Source: Oscheius sp. JU75 | Lineage: Eukaryota > Nematoda > Chromadorea > Rhabditida > Rhabditidae | Reading direction: 5' to 3' | NCBI GenBank assembly: GCA_037178855.1 | Contig: JASJZC010000007.1 | Location: 9,672,001 to 9,736,000, forward strand | Length of the DNA: 64,000 bases | Shown: positions 48,439 to 58,262 of the stretch, one piece after another | Position numbering within the stretch: position 1 is the first letter of the stretch | Layout: the number at the start of each line of letters is the position of its first letter | Translations under genes and position numbers: made by a program | The notes under the pieces: generated by a model | The model's input: only the letters and a program-made list of their open reading frames with translations | Database searches by the model: none | Told to the model about the DNA's origin: nothing

Positions 48439-48966
48439 ACAGGGCAGTTGAGCTAACATGGAGTATAAGTAGAAGTATACTATACCCTTTAGATGTCCCA
48501 CCATAGCTGCCAAGGACTATATCATTCGAGGAAGCATCAAGCGCGGAAAGAAGGGCTTCGTACTTCCAATGAGAGCCTTCAAGTTCCGAAATGGGAACAT
48601 TGTTCGTATCTCCTGTGTTCTACAGCAGTGTGAGAACTGCGAAAAGGTACGTTTGAAGCAGTGTAATCAGAAAATGATATTTTCAGCCAGCCTGCAACCA
48701 ACGAAATAGAAGAAACTTGGCCCTAGACGATGCTCCGAGAGAAGAAGTGCAAGCTGAACTGCTAATCCGAGAACAAGTACCTGATTCCGAAAAGGGTAAG
48801 AACTTTTTCGATTACTCAAAAACGGTATTTAGGAAAAATGTGCCTTCGAAAGGATCTTCTAATCTTTGGATCATCAGCATATGGTCTCCTTGTGTTTGTG
48901 GAAGTTTCTGCCCTGTTTTACATTGCCTTCCAAACCAATTATTCCAAGAAGTTCTTCTCCTCCTGA
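45414..48966 (+). CDS. PAN/Apple and ZP-domain transmembrane apical matrix protein (5' end not resolved)
   Basis: This resembles the invertebrate PAN-ZP proteins (Drosophila NompA; C. elegans NOAH-1/2, LET-653), which build apical extracellular matrix before or beneath the cuticle. At least three PAN/Apple-like modules are visible: ESSRVLVDHTEKIEQAMNEF with CLSLCAQQ and FLCRSLMFYHERGECLMNS; then VEKCLTSCNGCDRVIFGKEC; then NNICKETTVPSCSPEES with CLNTKDCQFAYKDGENCQ. The ZP-N half begins near VETVCSYASLNVKVKLSNKA and includes FKGYLFLRNSFNSCSHEFKK. The ZP-C half includes FAIESCVAENQDGNENITLI, EDGCPTIAAKDYIIRG, AFKFRNGNIVRISCVLQQCE. A furin-like site RNRR follows, then a membrane segment (LIFGSSAYGLLVFVEVSALF) and a short tail KKFFSS. 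The signal peptide exon was not identified. It is in tandem with a cuticle collagen 0.6 kb downstream. Confidence 0.85.
48388..48436. repeat. (AT)n microsatellite
   Basis: About 24 perfect AT units lie in the intron before the ZP exon starting CPTIAAKDYI. Length variation between individuals is expected. Confidence 0.95.
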
Positions 48967-49561
48967 TTACGTGTCTGTCATTTGCAATTGTCCCGATTAA
49001 AGATATTTTCACTTTTCTCTGAAATTGTGGCACTACGGTATATTTAAAGTTGCTTGACTAACACAGCACTACTCGGATAGTCCCGAGACTAGACACGTTG
49101 CCCCGCGAGGGGCGGTGTCATAATCTAACCTTATAGAGTTAGACCAGCAGCTATTAGTCGCCCATCGGTTATACATAGTACATAGAGTACATTGGTTTTG
49201 ACCTGTATTAATTGTCTCTAAATTGTGTGGTGTTGAGTAGAACGATTCTTGGACATCTTAAAACTTTTTGAAAAAAGTGTTATGTCGTGGAAGGAAATTA
49301 TATGCCCTTGCTCTTTTGCATAGAATCTTGTTTATAAAGACAAGCTATACTACATTTCTTGTGTAAGCCTAGCTCGTTATCAGTCTCTCCGATTTTCTCT
49401 ACAATTCAGTATGCGATTCCCAAAAATCTTTTCTCGTGCAATCTCTCGGGATATCTGTTGATCTGACGGGATATTGTGTCAAGGCCCGCATTCGTCCTAA
49501 TATGTTGCCAGTCGCTCCTTATCTTTCCTCTCTATACGAGCCATTACATGTAAACTTTTAG
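48967..49561. promoter_or_regulatory. region between the PAN-ZP gene and the collagen
   Basis: About 600 bp hold the 3' UTR of the PAN-ZP gene and the collagen promoter. A small hairpin GCCCC-GCGA-GGGGC lies near 49101-49114. TTTTAG at 49556-49561 is the acceptor 3 nt before the collagen ATG. No clear TATA box is seen. Confidence 0.35.
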
Positions 49562-49564
49562 ACT

Positions 49565-51220
49565 ATGGGTCCTTCGTATGAAATAGCTGCAAAGGCGACC
49601 ATTGGCCTTTCCATTTTCTGTACCTTGGCTTCAGTTCTGTCGGTTTCTTTGATCTGCAGCTCGGCCGGGTCATTGAGAGATGAGACGACAGCCAGAACTT
49701 CTGCTTTCAAGGTAGAGTGGTCGCGAAGAGTGCAGGTGAAAATCTGACAACAGAAATAGCATAGGAAGGCTTTTAATCTGGCCTCCTAGGCAGTCTACCT
49801 TGGCTCAGTTTCTGCGAGACAGTTAGCAAGACGATATGGGGAAGAATTAATCTTCTATCGTACTCTTACGTTTTTAGATCAAGGCTAAGGACATCTGGGC
49901 AGAACTTTCCGAGATGAGACGTTCTCTTCGTATTCCAAGAAGCCTGGAAGAAGAAGTAGCTCCTAAAGGCGTCCTTCACAAGTGCAGCCGTATGTTATCA
50001 ACATCTATCCACAATTCAAATTTAAGAATGTACTCGTCTCCACTGTCTCACAGGAGCTATGGGAGAAGAAGGATCTCCTGGAGCTGATGGAGAGCCTGGA
50101 GGGCCCGGCAGTCCGGGTCGGCCAGGAGCCGATGGTGAAGATGTTGAACTAGATCCTCAACCAGATCTACCATGTTCTATCTGTCCTGGTGGTCCTCCCG
50201 GACCTCGTGGACCTCAGGGAGAACGTGGTCTGAATGGAAGATCTGGTACTGCTGGAGAGCCGGGTCATCCAGGAAAGGAAGGGACCCATGGAGACCATGG
50301 TAGGCGCGGAAACCCTGGAGGAGAAGGCTATCCTGGAACTCGCGGTGTTCAAGGTCCTGGAGGAGAACATGCTATCGGTATGTCTTTGAAAACGGACAGC
50401 CGGACAGATGTCAGCTTCTTATCCAGTAACCGTCGAATTGTCCTGCTTGTCTAGCCCCATCTCTTATCTGATGCTATCAAGCTCATTATGCTTATTTATA
50501 TACTTCAACGAAATAGGTAGCCGTTAGTTAGTAGGGGAACTACTACTTTAATTACACCGAATCTTCTAATACCTCAATCATCCCCAATGAATCTTTAATA
50601 GCTGGTAGATAAGACTATAAGTTGGAATTCGCCGGTGATCATTTCAACCTGTCCCCATCTCACAAACGTCCATGTCAACCTGCCCTCTCCACATCTGACA
50701 ACTTGAACAGTTCTTGTCCTGTCAGCCAGTTTAATTTCTGCACAGCCTCTGTCTATGTGTGTCTATCAGCCGGTTAGCTGAGCGTATAGCCAATTGTCTG
50801 TTTTAGCTGGAGAAGGAATCCGTGGACCTCCAGGCCTCGTCGGACCTGCAGGTCCCAAAGGCCCCCCAGGATCTGCTGGTCGTCCGTCCAACGAGAGAGG
50901 AATTCCTGGAAAGCCCGGAGGACAGGGATCCATTGGAGCAACTGGAAAGTTTGGTGGTTTTGGAGAACGAGGATCTCTTGGTCCTCCTGGAGAACCAGGT
51001 CTTCCCGCACCTTATTGCCCCTCGGATTGCGGTGTAAACACTATCATTGCTCCAATGAGCGCTCCAGCACCAATTGAGGTACCTTTTTTTTGTTAACTTA
51101 TCCTGTAAATATGTTCAGCCTGATCAAAACGATAACTACGCACCGGCATCGGCTGTAACTGAGGAAACTATGCAAGAGTCGTTTGATGAAACTTCATACA
51201 AAAGTTTCTTCGGCGCTTAG
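49565..51220 (+). CDS. Nematode cuticle collagen
   Basis: This is a secreted collagen of the nematode exoskeleton. The N-terminal cuticle-collagen domain begins MGPSYEIAAKATIGLSIFCT and contains a hydrophobic anchor (TIGLSIFCTLASVLSVSLI). The next exon has IWAELSEMRRSLRIPRSL, with furin-like RSLR cleavage context before the triple helix. Gly-X-Y blocks follow: GEEGSPGADGEPGGPGSPGR, a Cys break DLPCSICP, GGPPGPRGPQGERG, then after an intron GIRGPPGLVGPAGPKGPPGS and GLPAP. The flanking Cys pairs (HKCS, PCSICP, PYCPSDCG) fit the disulphide pattern of col genes. The C-terminus is an acidic tail ending SYKSFFGA. A TTTTAG acceptor lies 3 nt before the ATG. AATAAA begins only 2 nt after the stop (51223), so the 3' UTR should be very short. 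Confidence 0.93.
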
Positions 51221-52695
51221 CTAATAAACGTTTCATAAGCCTCTGTGTCTTCTGCATATATTTGCTCAACGGCTTTGTAACGAACTGCAGTGAGGTCAGC
51301 GCGAAGGAAGAATTGATAGGAGGTTTGTGCGAAGAAAAAAGGAAGAAACGCAACAATCCAACACTTCAATTATTAGAGTCTCTTGGAATTCGATCTAAAT
51401 TAGCGTAAGCTAATAGAGGAAATGGTAAGGACTATATTTAGCGTAAGAGCTATGATAAGGTATCTGTGGGTCCAGTATCTAGAAGTTGCCCTTGCTGCAA
51501 AGTGTGGATTGAATCACATGGCTGTTTAATTGTCGGTCCTATAGACATAACGTGATGTGCTTTCATGAGTTCTAACATATCGGTATATCTTATTAAATTA
51601 TACAAAAAAATAGTGCCAAGCAAGAGCTGATGTCAGAAGAATGTGATAAGAACATTGAGATTCAAATGAAATGGCCTCGGGTTCGAGCTTCGGCTAGTCC
51701 AAGAATTTTCCTTGGTGACACTCGGCTAAAACTTTTTTTCGCCAAACTGCATTTATAAATCTGAGGGCTTCGCAAGAGTTGTAAGCCATAAGGCAACCAG
51801 TATATTTGGGCAGAGTTTTGTCGTATTTTTGCCATTTGTCTTAGTATTCATCTATCTTTTTCTTGAAACTTACTATTTTTTCGTTGTTTCTCTTATGATT
51901 TATGCAATCAGCTTTTCGCCAGACATACAATGTAATGTTTTTAAGTTCCCATCTTGACATCTTGCTCCTTACGTAGATTCCTAGCTGGCAAGTTTCCATT
52001 CAACCACGCAAATACTGCAATATTTTTGTAGCAAACATAATACTTTTTTGGCCAGTCAAAGAGTACTGCTGAAGAGAGTCATATTTGACAAAAGTCTGAA
52101 GAGAATCACTGGATGTAGTCTTGATTAGAACCCTTTGAAAAACATTTCTAAACAGAGAAGACACCTAAAAACATGTGAGAAAAACGCATTTGGAGAAAAG
52201 AAGTATATTTTTTCCACCGGAGATGTCCTTTGGCTCGAGCCGGCTAGGCCCGACCTACCCCTTCGAGCCTGCTCAAACTTTTCTTATCTGTGTATCATGT
52301 GCCGACGCCCTTCTTACTGTACAATATTTATTCTCGCGGTATTTTCCACGAAAAATAATATACCTTTAACATTTTCTGCAATCACTAGTTTCAAGTCACA
52401 TTCATTGCGTGAGGGGGGAATCTGTGTGGGTGGGGTGCGTCCAAAATACATATGGGGGATATAACATATTATGAGATTTAATACAAAACGAAGAGAGGGC
52501 ATAATAGGGAATGAATAAAGCTTGCTTTGAACTGAACTATAAGGAATGGAAGACCAGAAAGTCTTTTACATCTCATTGAGAATCTCGAGGACAGAGTGGG
52601 GGTAGGTAATGCCCGGAAGACACATTGCGTAACTTGGGAGAAGGATGGGATGACACCGCGCGATGCTCTAACAACGGTTTAAAGACAAGAGGAAT
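51221..52695. other. intergenic region, no gene seen
   Basis: A/T-rich sequence between the collagen and the 3' end of the Otx gene, starting with the collagen poly(A) signal AATAAA at 51223-51228. Frames up to 109 codons (52135-52464) have no recognisable content. No RNA gene or repeat stands out. Confidence 0.45.
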
Positions 52696-53917
52696 CTACT
52701 GCAGGTTCTGGAACTTCCAGCTGTCCAGATAGGTCGGGTTGGCTGTAGAGCTGGCCGCCTGGGCGTACTGCTGGAAGGTGTACTCCACACCCGGGTACGT
52801 TCCTAAAACTAGAATCTTAATAGCCGAAAACTTGGGATCCATACCGTAAGGAACAGTATAAGGTTGGGGACGGAAAGTGGAGTTAGTTCCGTAGGCTGAG
52901 GGAGAGACTGTGGACAGGTATGAGGAGACGACGGGCTTGGTATCACCGTCGGCTATGGAAGATGGAGACTGTGATTCCAGGGGTGCATCATTGCTCTCCT
53001 CTGCCTTTACCTAAAAATGCCATATATTTGACGATATTGTTTGCACCTTAGTCGTTACGGTAGTGCGCCACAAACATGGAAGGTACGCGCGGAGGGAGCG
53101 TGACGGAAAACAAAAAGACTATGCTACTGGGACACAAACAGAATGGTCAAGGTCGATGTGGAAAAAAAACTTACAGCCACGTCGTCACTTCCGGCACCGG
53201 TCGATCCATCACCACTGCTGGATCCACTGCTCGAGCCGCTACTGCCCATTCCATTGCTTTGGGCCTTCTTCTGCTGACGGGCCTTGGCACGCCTGTTTTT
53301 GAACCACACCTGCAAGCGGAATCAATGTTCATGCTGTTTGCATTGTAGATTACGGTACACTCTCTCTTTCCCCGCAGTGTGTGGAATTCGTCAGAGAAAT
53401 CGATGATTTGACGGCCGCCAACGCACACACTTCCCTACCACACCTCCCAGAACATTCGAATATTCGAATATACAGGGGATCAGCCCACGGACTTCATTAG
53501 CTAAAGAGATGTCTCACCTGGACACGGCTCTCCGGCAATTGGATTCTGGTGGCCATATCCTCGCGCATGAAGATGTCTGGATAGCGAGTCTTGGCGAAAT
53601 AGCTCTCGAGAATGTCCAACTGCTGACGGGTAAAAGTGGTGCGTTCACGACGCTGCTTTCTGAATCACCCTATTCCAACTTTTCGAGAGGGTCTCTCACC
53701 TTGGTGGAGCTGCAGCATTCCAGGTCAGTCCGGCTTGCTGACAGTCACCCAATGTGCCACCAATGTATCCCATGGTAGCCATAGGGAAGGTGTGAGGGGC
53801 TGGAGCAGAGAAACCAAGGTGGGGAGCAGCTGCATAGGCTCCTTTGGAAAAGTAGGCGGCTGTCATGTTGGCCATCGAGGACATGTTTGAAGCGGAGACT
53901 GGGATATAACCGTTCAT
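52696..53917 (-). CDS. Otx-family homeobox transcription factor
   Basis: Otx/Otd proteins pattern the head and anterior sense organs; nematode members (TTX-1, CEH-36, CEH-37) specify anterior sensory neurons. The homeodomain [60 protein letters not shown] matches Otx ([20 protein letters not shown]), including Lys50 (WFKN) that sets TAATCC preference, and Asn51. The intron splits helix 3 after VQ, as in other Otx genes. Exon 1 (53917-53698) encodes [20 protein letters not shown] and an Ala-rich start. After the homeodomain comes a Ser/Gly run ([19 protein letters not shown]), then a Ser/Pro/Tyr-rich end [20 protein letters not shown] and WKFQNLQ. TTTTCAG lies directly against the ATG, consistent with trans-splicing or a 5' UTR intron. 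Which of the nematode Otx paralogues it matches best cannot be told from this window. Confidence 0.93.
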
Positions 53918-54760
53918 CTGAAAATAGTATTTTAGCAAAAAAACCATTATATGTGAATTCAAATATGGGCGAAATACTCAATTGTAGGAATGGAATGCTC
54001 AAAGGCGGAGATATACTTAAATCGCAGTTTTCTAGGATTTGTATACTTCTGATCTGGTTTTAGGTGAAGCTCACGGGATAAGAGTTGTCGTCTAGCAAAC
54101 AGTTTAGATGCCACCTAGTTGACGTATGATTTTCAGTATTAATCGTTGGAAATGATCAGAAATTAAGACCGCAATATAAAAATGAGCACATTGGAAGCAA
54201 TGAATATATATTCGGAAAATGTTACGTGTCGAAATGGAGAAAGAGTGAATCAGGATTTGAAATGTATGAAGAATTGGAAAAGACAGAGTTAGGAAAAATT
54301 CATAAAGGAGCCTACCTGCCGAGACTGCCATCCTCAAGAGACCCTGCTTAACTCGGAGAGTGTGTCAAAAGTTGTGTGTGGACAGTTCTGCCAAATGGCG
54401 CTTAAGGGTCTATGAGGATGAGCGGTCTCGACGCGATAAGCCTATCACATCATCCACGGATTACGATAAGTCCTACTGGAATTAGACGGTTGGCTACGGT
54501 GCGTGAGGGGCTCAGCTGCTCCCAATGCGATTTCCCACAATCCGAAGCACCGCCCTTTCTCAACTCTCCTCCTCTACATGCTATTTCGGCCCAGAGGCTC
54601 CGCCCAGGCCCGTTCGCTCCAGCTTTGGACGGTCTGAAGGCTCCGCCCTCGGCGGCAACCAATGGCCGGCTGACTTCTTTGTTTTGTGGAAGACTGTTTG
54701 TCGGCAGAGTGATACGGTAGCCGGCCACAAACAAGACGAGAAGCCGCACGATTCAGCTTC
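53918..54760 (-). promoter_or_regulatory. Otx upstream region with a GC-rich block
   Basis: Upstream of the Otx start. A short ATG-containing segment at about 54322-54304 (MAVSAG|GTAGGC) could be a 5' exon. The block 54440-54740 is richer in G+C than its neighbours (GGCTCCGCCC near 54595 and again at 54641) and could be a promoter. The frames on both strands there are composition artefacts. Confidence 0.3.
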
Positions 54761-56507
54761 CTAACAAGAGGTTTCACGGTCTTAGGGTGAAGAGCGCAAA
54801 AAGTGACAATCTAAAGGGTGAGAGGGGGTCCAGCAGATACTGTACTAGGCGCGGCACGCCAAAGTTAAAGCAACACTGCATAATTAAGTGAATTTAAAAG
54901 GTACTAGGCCAAGGCCAGACGAAATGGTTATGCTACCACATTCGACTGGCAACAAATCGAGAAATGGCTCAGGAGGCAGGCTCATCTGCCGGATTTGCCG
55001 ACTGTAGACGTCAGCAATACTTCTAATGGCCATTTCTTCATCTGGCCAATGGGTGATTATCCCCACTCCCGATATAACAGCATGCGGTAGGATCCTTCCT
55101 TTATGATAAGTGTGAACGTTGTTGTCGCGGAAAACTAGGCGCGATAAGAATAGAACGAATCCGTTGCCACAAGTTGACACCGTTTTCCTATGAAAAGGGT
55201 ACTCGACAGCCACACATTGAAATTATTTGAACAGGCGGGTAGTGTCGTTCAAAAAGGACCTAGCAATCTTATTGTAACTCTGGGTTTTTGGCGCGACGAT
55301 CATGGGATGATCCTGTTGGGCAAGGTGCTCCCCTACAGATGGCAGCAGCTATTAGGTCTCTCTAATCCTTGGGCGTCAGGAGGATGGCTCCTGTTTCCTA
55401 ACAAATCTCGAGGCAGGAAATAGTATCCCCTTTAACCTCATGATCTTCAACAAATACTACCAGATCATCTGGCCGGATGAGATACAAGTTGCAATCGGGG
55501 GATAAGAGTCAGTATCCGATCGGACAGACGGGTTTAACTCGGTCTCTGCTTCTGTTTTTCTTCGCAGAGAAATCTCTTGTGCACATTATCAATATCAGAA
55601 ACCTCAGACAGTATCTGGTAACTGAAACTGTGTAAAGAGACCTGTTTGTCATGTTTATAATCCTCGTCCTCGGTCGAAACTGTGTTTCTCTCTCTGACGA
55701 GGCATCATTACAGGCATGAAAACAGGTTTCTTGCTGCTCTCATTTCGCATCTACAGTATGCCTTTAATCTGCGCATGATCCGAAAATTCGTGTCGGACCA
55801 CCAAAAGAGTTTCCTGACTGCCGAAAGGTTGGGGGTCTCCACTCGTGTACCACAAATATGTACTGACACATTGCACAGGTCATATCTGACTATATTTGAC
55901 GATAGAGACCGTCGGCAACACACAATAGGCCAAGTGTGGATTAGCGGCTGGTGTAAAAGGCCACGTGCGGCCAGGTGCCCGTGCGCTATGCTTGAACTGT
56001 GCGAGCTGGTTTTTACTTCTAAATTCTGAGCTTCGTAAGGAACTGTAGTCTTGCTGACCCAAAAGAGTTAACTGACCCAAGAGTGGGGCGGAGGTAGGTT
56101 TGGCAAAGGGTTAGAGGATGAGCGCGGCTGAGCGCTTCTCATCCCGGACGCCGCCGCCCTCTCGCACCACGCCAGCGGCAGAATCCTACCCAACACGATG
56201 TCGTTTCCAACACTATTGTTTCGCTCTCACTGAGAAACAATCCCATTAGGGGGTGAGGGGAGAGAACACGCTTGTCTTCCATGTTATCAGGCGCGATCAG
56301 TTGTTCCCATTGCGCGACTCACTCCCCTTACAGAGCTCTACAATCTAGGCACACCATTGCTTGCGCAAGTGCTAATACGGGGTCACGCCTTGTCAAACTT
56401 ATTGGCAGCGTCCTCGACCATTCTGTTACATTAGTGCCTAAATAATTTGTCTCATCTCTGACCGAATCACTGGGAGTTCTAGGGGTTCTCTAGTTTTAAA
56501 GGAAGAT

Positions 56508-56734
56508 ACACAGAGAGACAGAAACAGAGAAATAGAGAGACAGAGAAACAGAGAGACAGAGAAACATAGCGACAGAGAAACAGAGAGACAGAGAGACAGA
56601 GAAACATAGAGACGGAGAAACAGAGAGACAGAGAGACAGAGAAACAGAGAGACAGAGAGACAGAGAAACATAGAGACGGAGAAACAGAGAGACAGAGAGA
56701 CAGAGAAACAGAGAGACAGAGAAACAGAGAGACA
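56508..56734. repeat. GAGACAGAGAAACA minisatellite
   Basis: About 227 bp of imperfect tandem units GAGACAGAGAAACA and GAGACAGA, with a higher-order variant GAAACATAGAGACGGAGAAAC recurring at about 60-bp intervals. It is the longest member of a GACAGAGA repeat class found in many introns of this window. Long frames through it code only for Cys/Leu/Ser repeats and are not genes. Confidence 0.9.
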
Positions 56735-58240
56735 ATTCTTTCAGTATTCGGTCTTGTGAAACAATTCGAAAGTTCTTCTCTGTCTCAAAACTAGGCCAGG
56801 TCTCCACAGGCTCACCCTGTTTTGCGGTAAACCTTCAACCCCAAATGGTCTCTTCTAATTATAGGCTATAGTTTTCCATTCAATAGCACATGAATACCCA
56901 TAGAATACCGTAATCCTTGACGCGCATACTTGACCCTGCCGCCAAAGTTGCCCGCATCTTTTGTGTCTGTCCATCCGGAAAGAGGGAAACTTAAAGCGAA
57001 GCTTGAAAATTTGTGAAAAGGTGCTGGACAGGAGAGTCACTTTGCGAGACTGTGTACACTAATAGCCGGGTACCGTACACTCTTGGCGTTCTTCCTTCCA
57101 GTCGCCAAACATTGTGTGCAGACCCTGATCGATTCTCGAACTTGCTTCAAAAAACTTTCGTTTTTGAGCGATTAGGGTCAGTTGAAGACAGGACACTGCG
57201 GGAGATGTCCCAGTCAGGTTCGTTTAGACTCTGGGAGCAGATGTGACATGGCATGTCGTCTTTCCCGTTCATGCAAGTCATTTTTTGGCTAGGGAGGTGC
57301 TTTCCGGTCCTCATTATTGGCTACAAATGGCACTAGGCGGCAGTCAGCTGCATCCTTATGCAAATGTTGGTGAGGAGGGTCCATCCTAGCCGTGGGAAAT
57401 TAGCCCGCTCTCGTCATACGGTAGCAGCCATGTGGACTCGCCTTCTCCCACGACATCCATGTGGCAAAAACAGAAATGGGGACCAAAAATGTTGTGTGTT
57501 TGCAATGTAATAGATCCGTAACATACAGGGTTACATCACATGTGCCAGGTGCTTGTACTGCTAATTCCCTTGCGTAAGATGCGTCAGTCCATAGCAGCAA
57601 TACGCTCAAACAGACAGCTGTGGCCACAGATTTTGAGTCTCTTTTTTTCATTCGTATTGTCTTCTTGGGGGTCTGGGAATTCCGGATCTCTTTCAGGTGC
57701 CCGTTAAAAAACTCATCGTGACTAACCAAAAAAGATTCTGACTTCCTGCCACCCATTTCCAGCCGTTTACGACTGTTAAGTCGCCTTTTACAAGCAATTA
57801 TCGTGCATGGCGCACTTGTAAATCATGGCAACCTTTTTATACAGGCGATCATGAACTGGCTCGCGCTATTCAGGGAGAAAGAACTACGGGCCCGCGCGCC
57901 GATGAGCGGATTAGTCGCCCCGAGGTCGTCATTGCTGGCTGCTGTCGTCGTGGTCGCGCCAGGGTCCAGTTTTTGGTGATGGGGGAGATATTCTACAAGT
58001 TTGAACATACAGCTAAGCAAGGAGAAAGTGTTGAGGAGTGAAGGGACAGATAGAAACACCTGGAAGAGACCCTTCTAAGCCGTCATAATCTGAACGGTAC
58101 ATACTGATAACAAGGGAACGGACTGGAAGAAGAAGATGCCCCAAAGACACAGACATGTTCCCATGACTCTCTCCCTCTGACCAATATGTTGTTATTTGGA
58201 CTGGACAGTACGTTTGTTCCTGCTTAAGATGACCAAACAG

Positions 58241-58262
58241 TCTCTCTCTCTCTCTCTCTCTC
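58241..58262. repeat. (CT)n microsatellite
   Basis: A pure TC run of 22 nt in a gene-poor region. Confidence 0.9.

Noticed and set aside
54450..54764. Overlapping frames of 79-102 codons on both strands
   Set aside because: The block is GC-rich, which depletes stop codons; all frames look like composition artefacts near a promoter.
56438..56807. Long minus-strand frames of about 100 codons rich in Cys, Leu and Ser
   Set aside because: They are translations of the GAGACAGAGAAACA minisatellite, not proteins.
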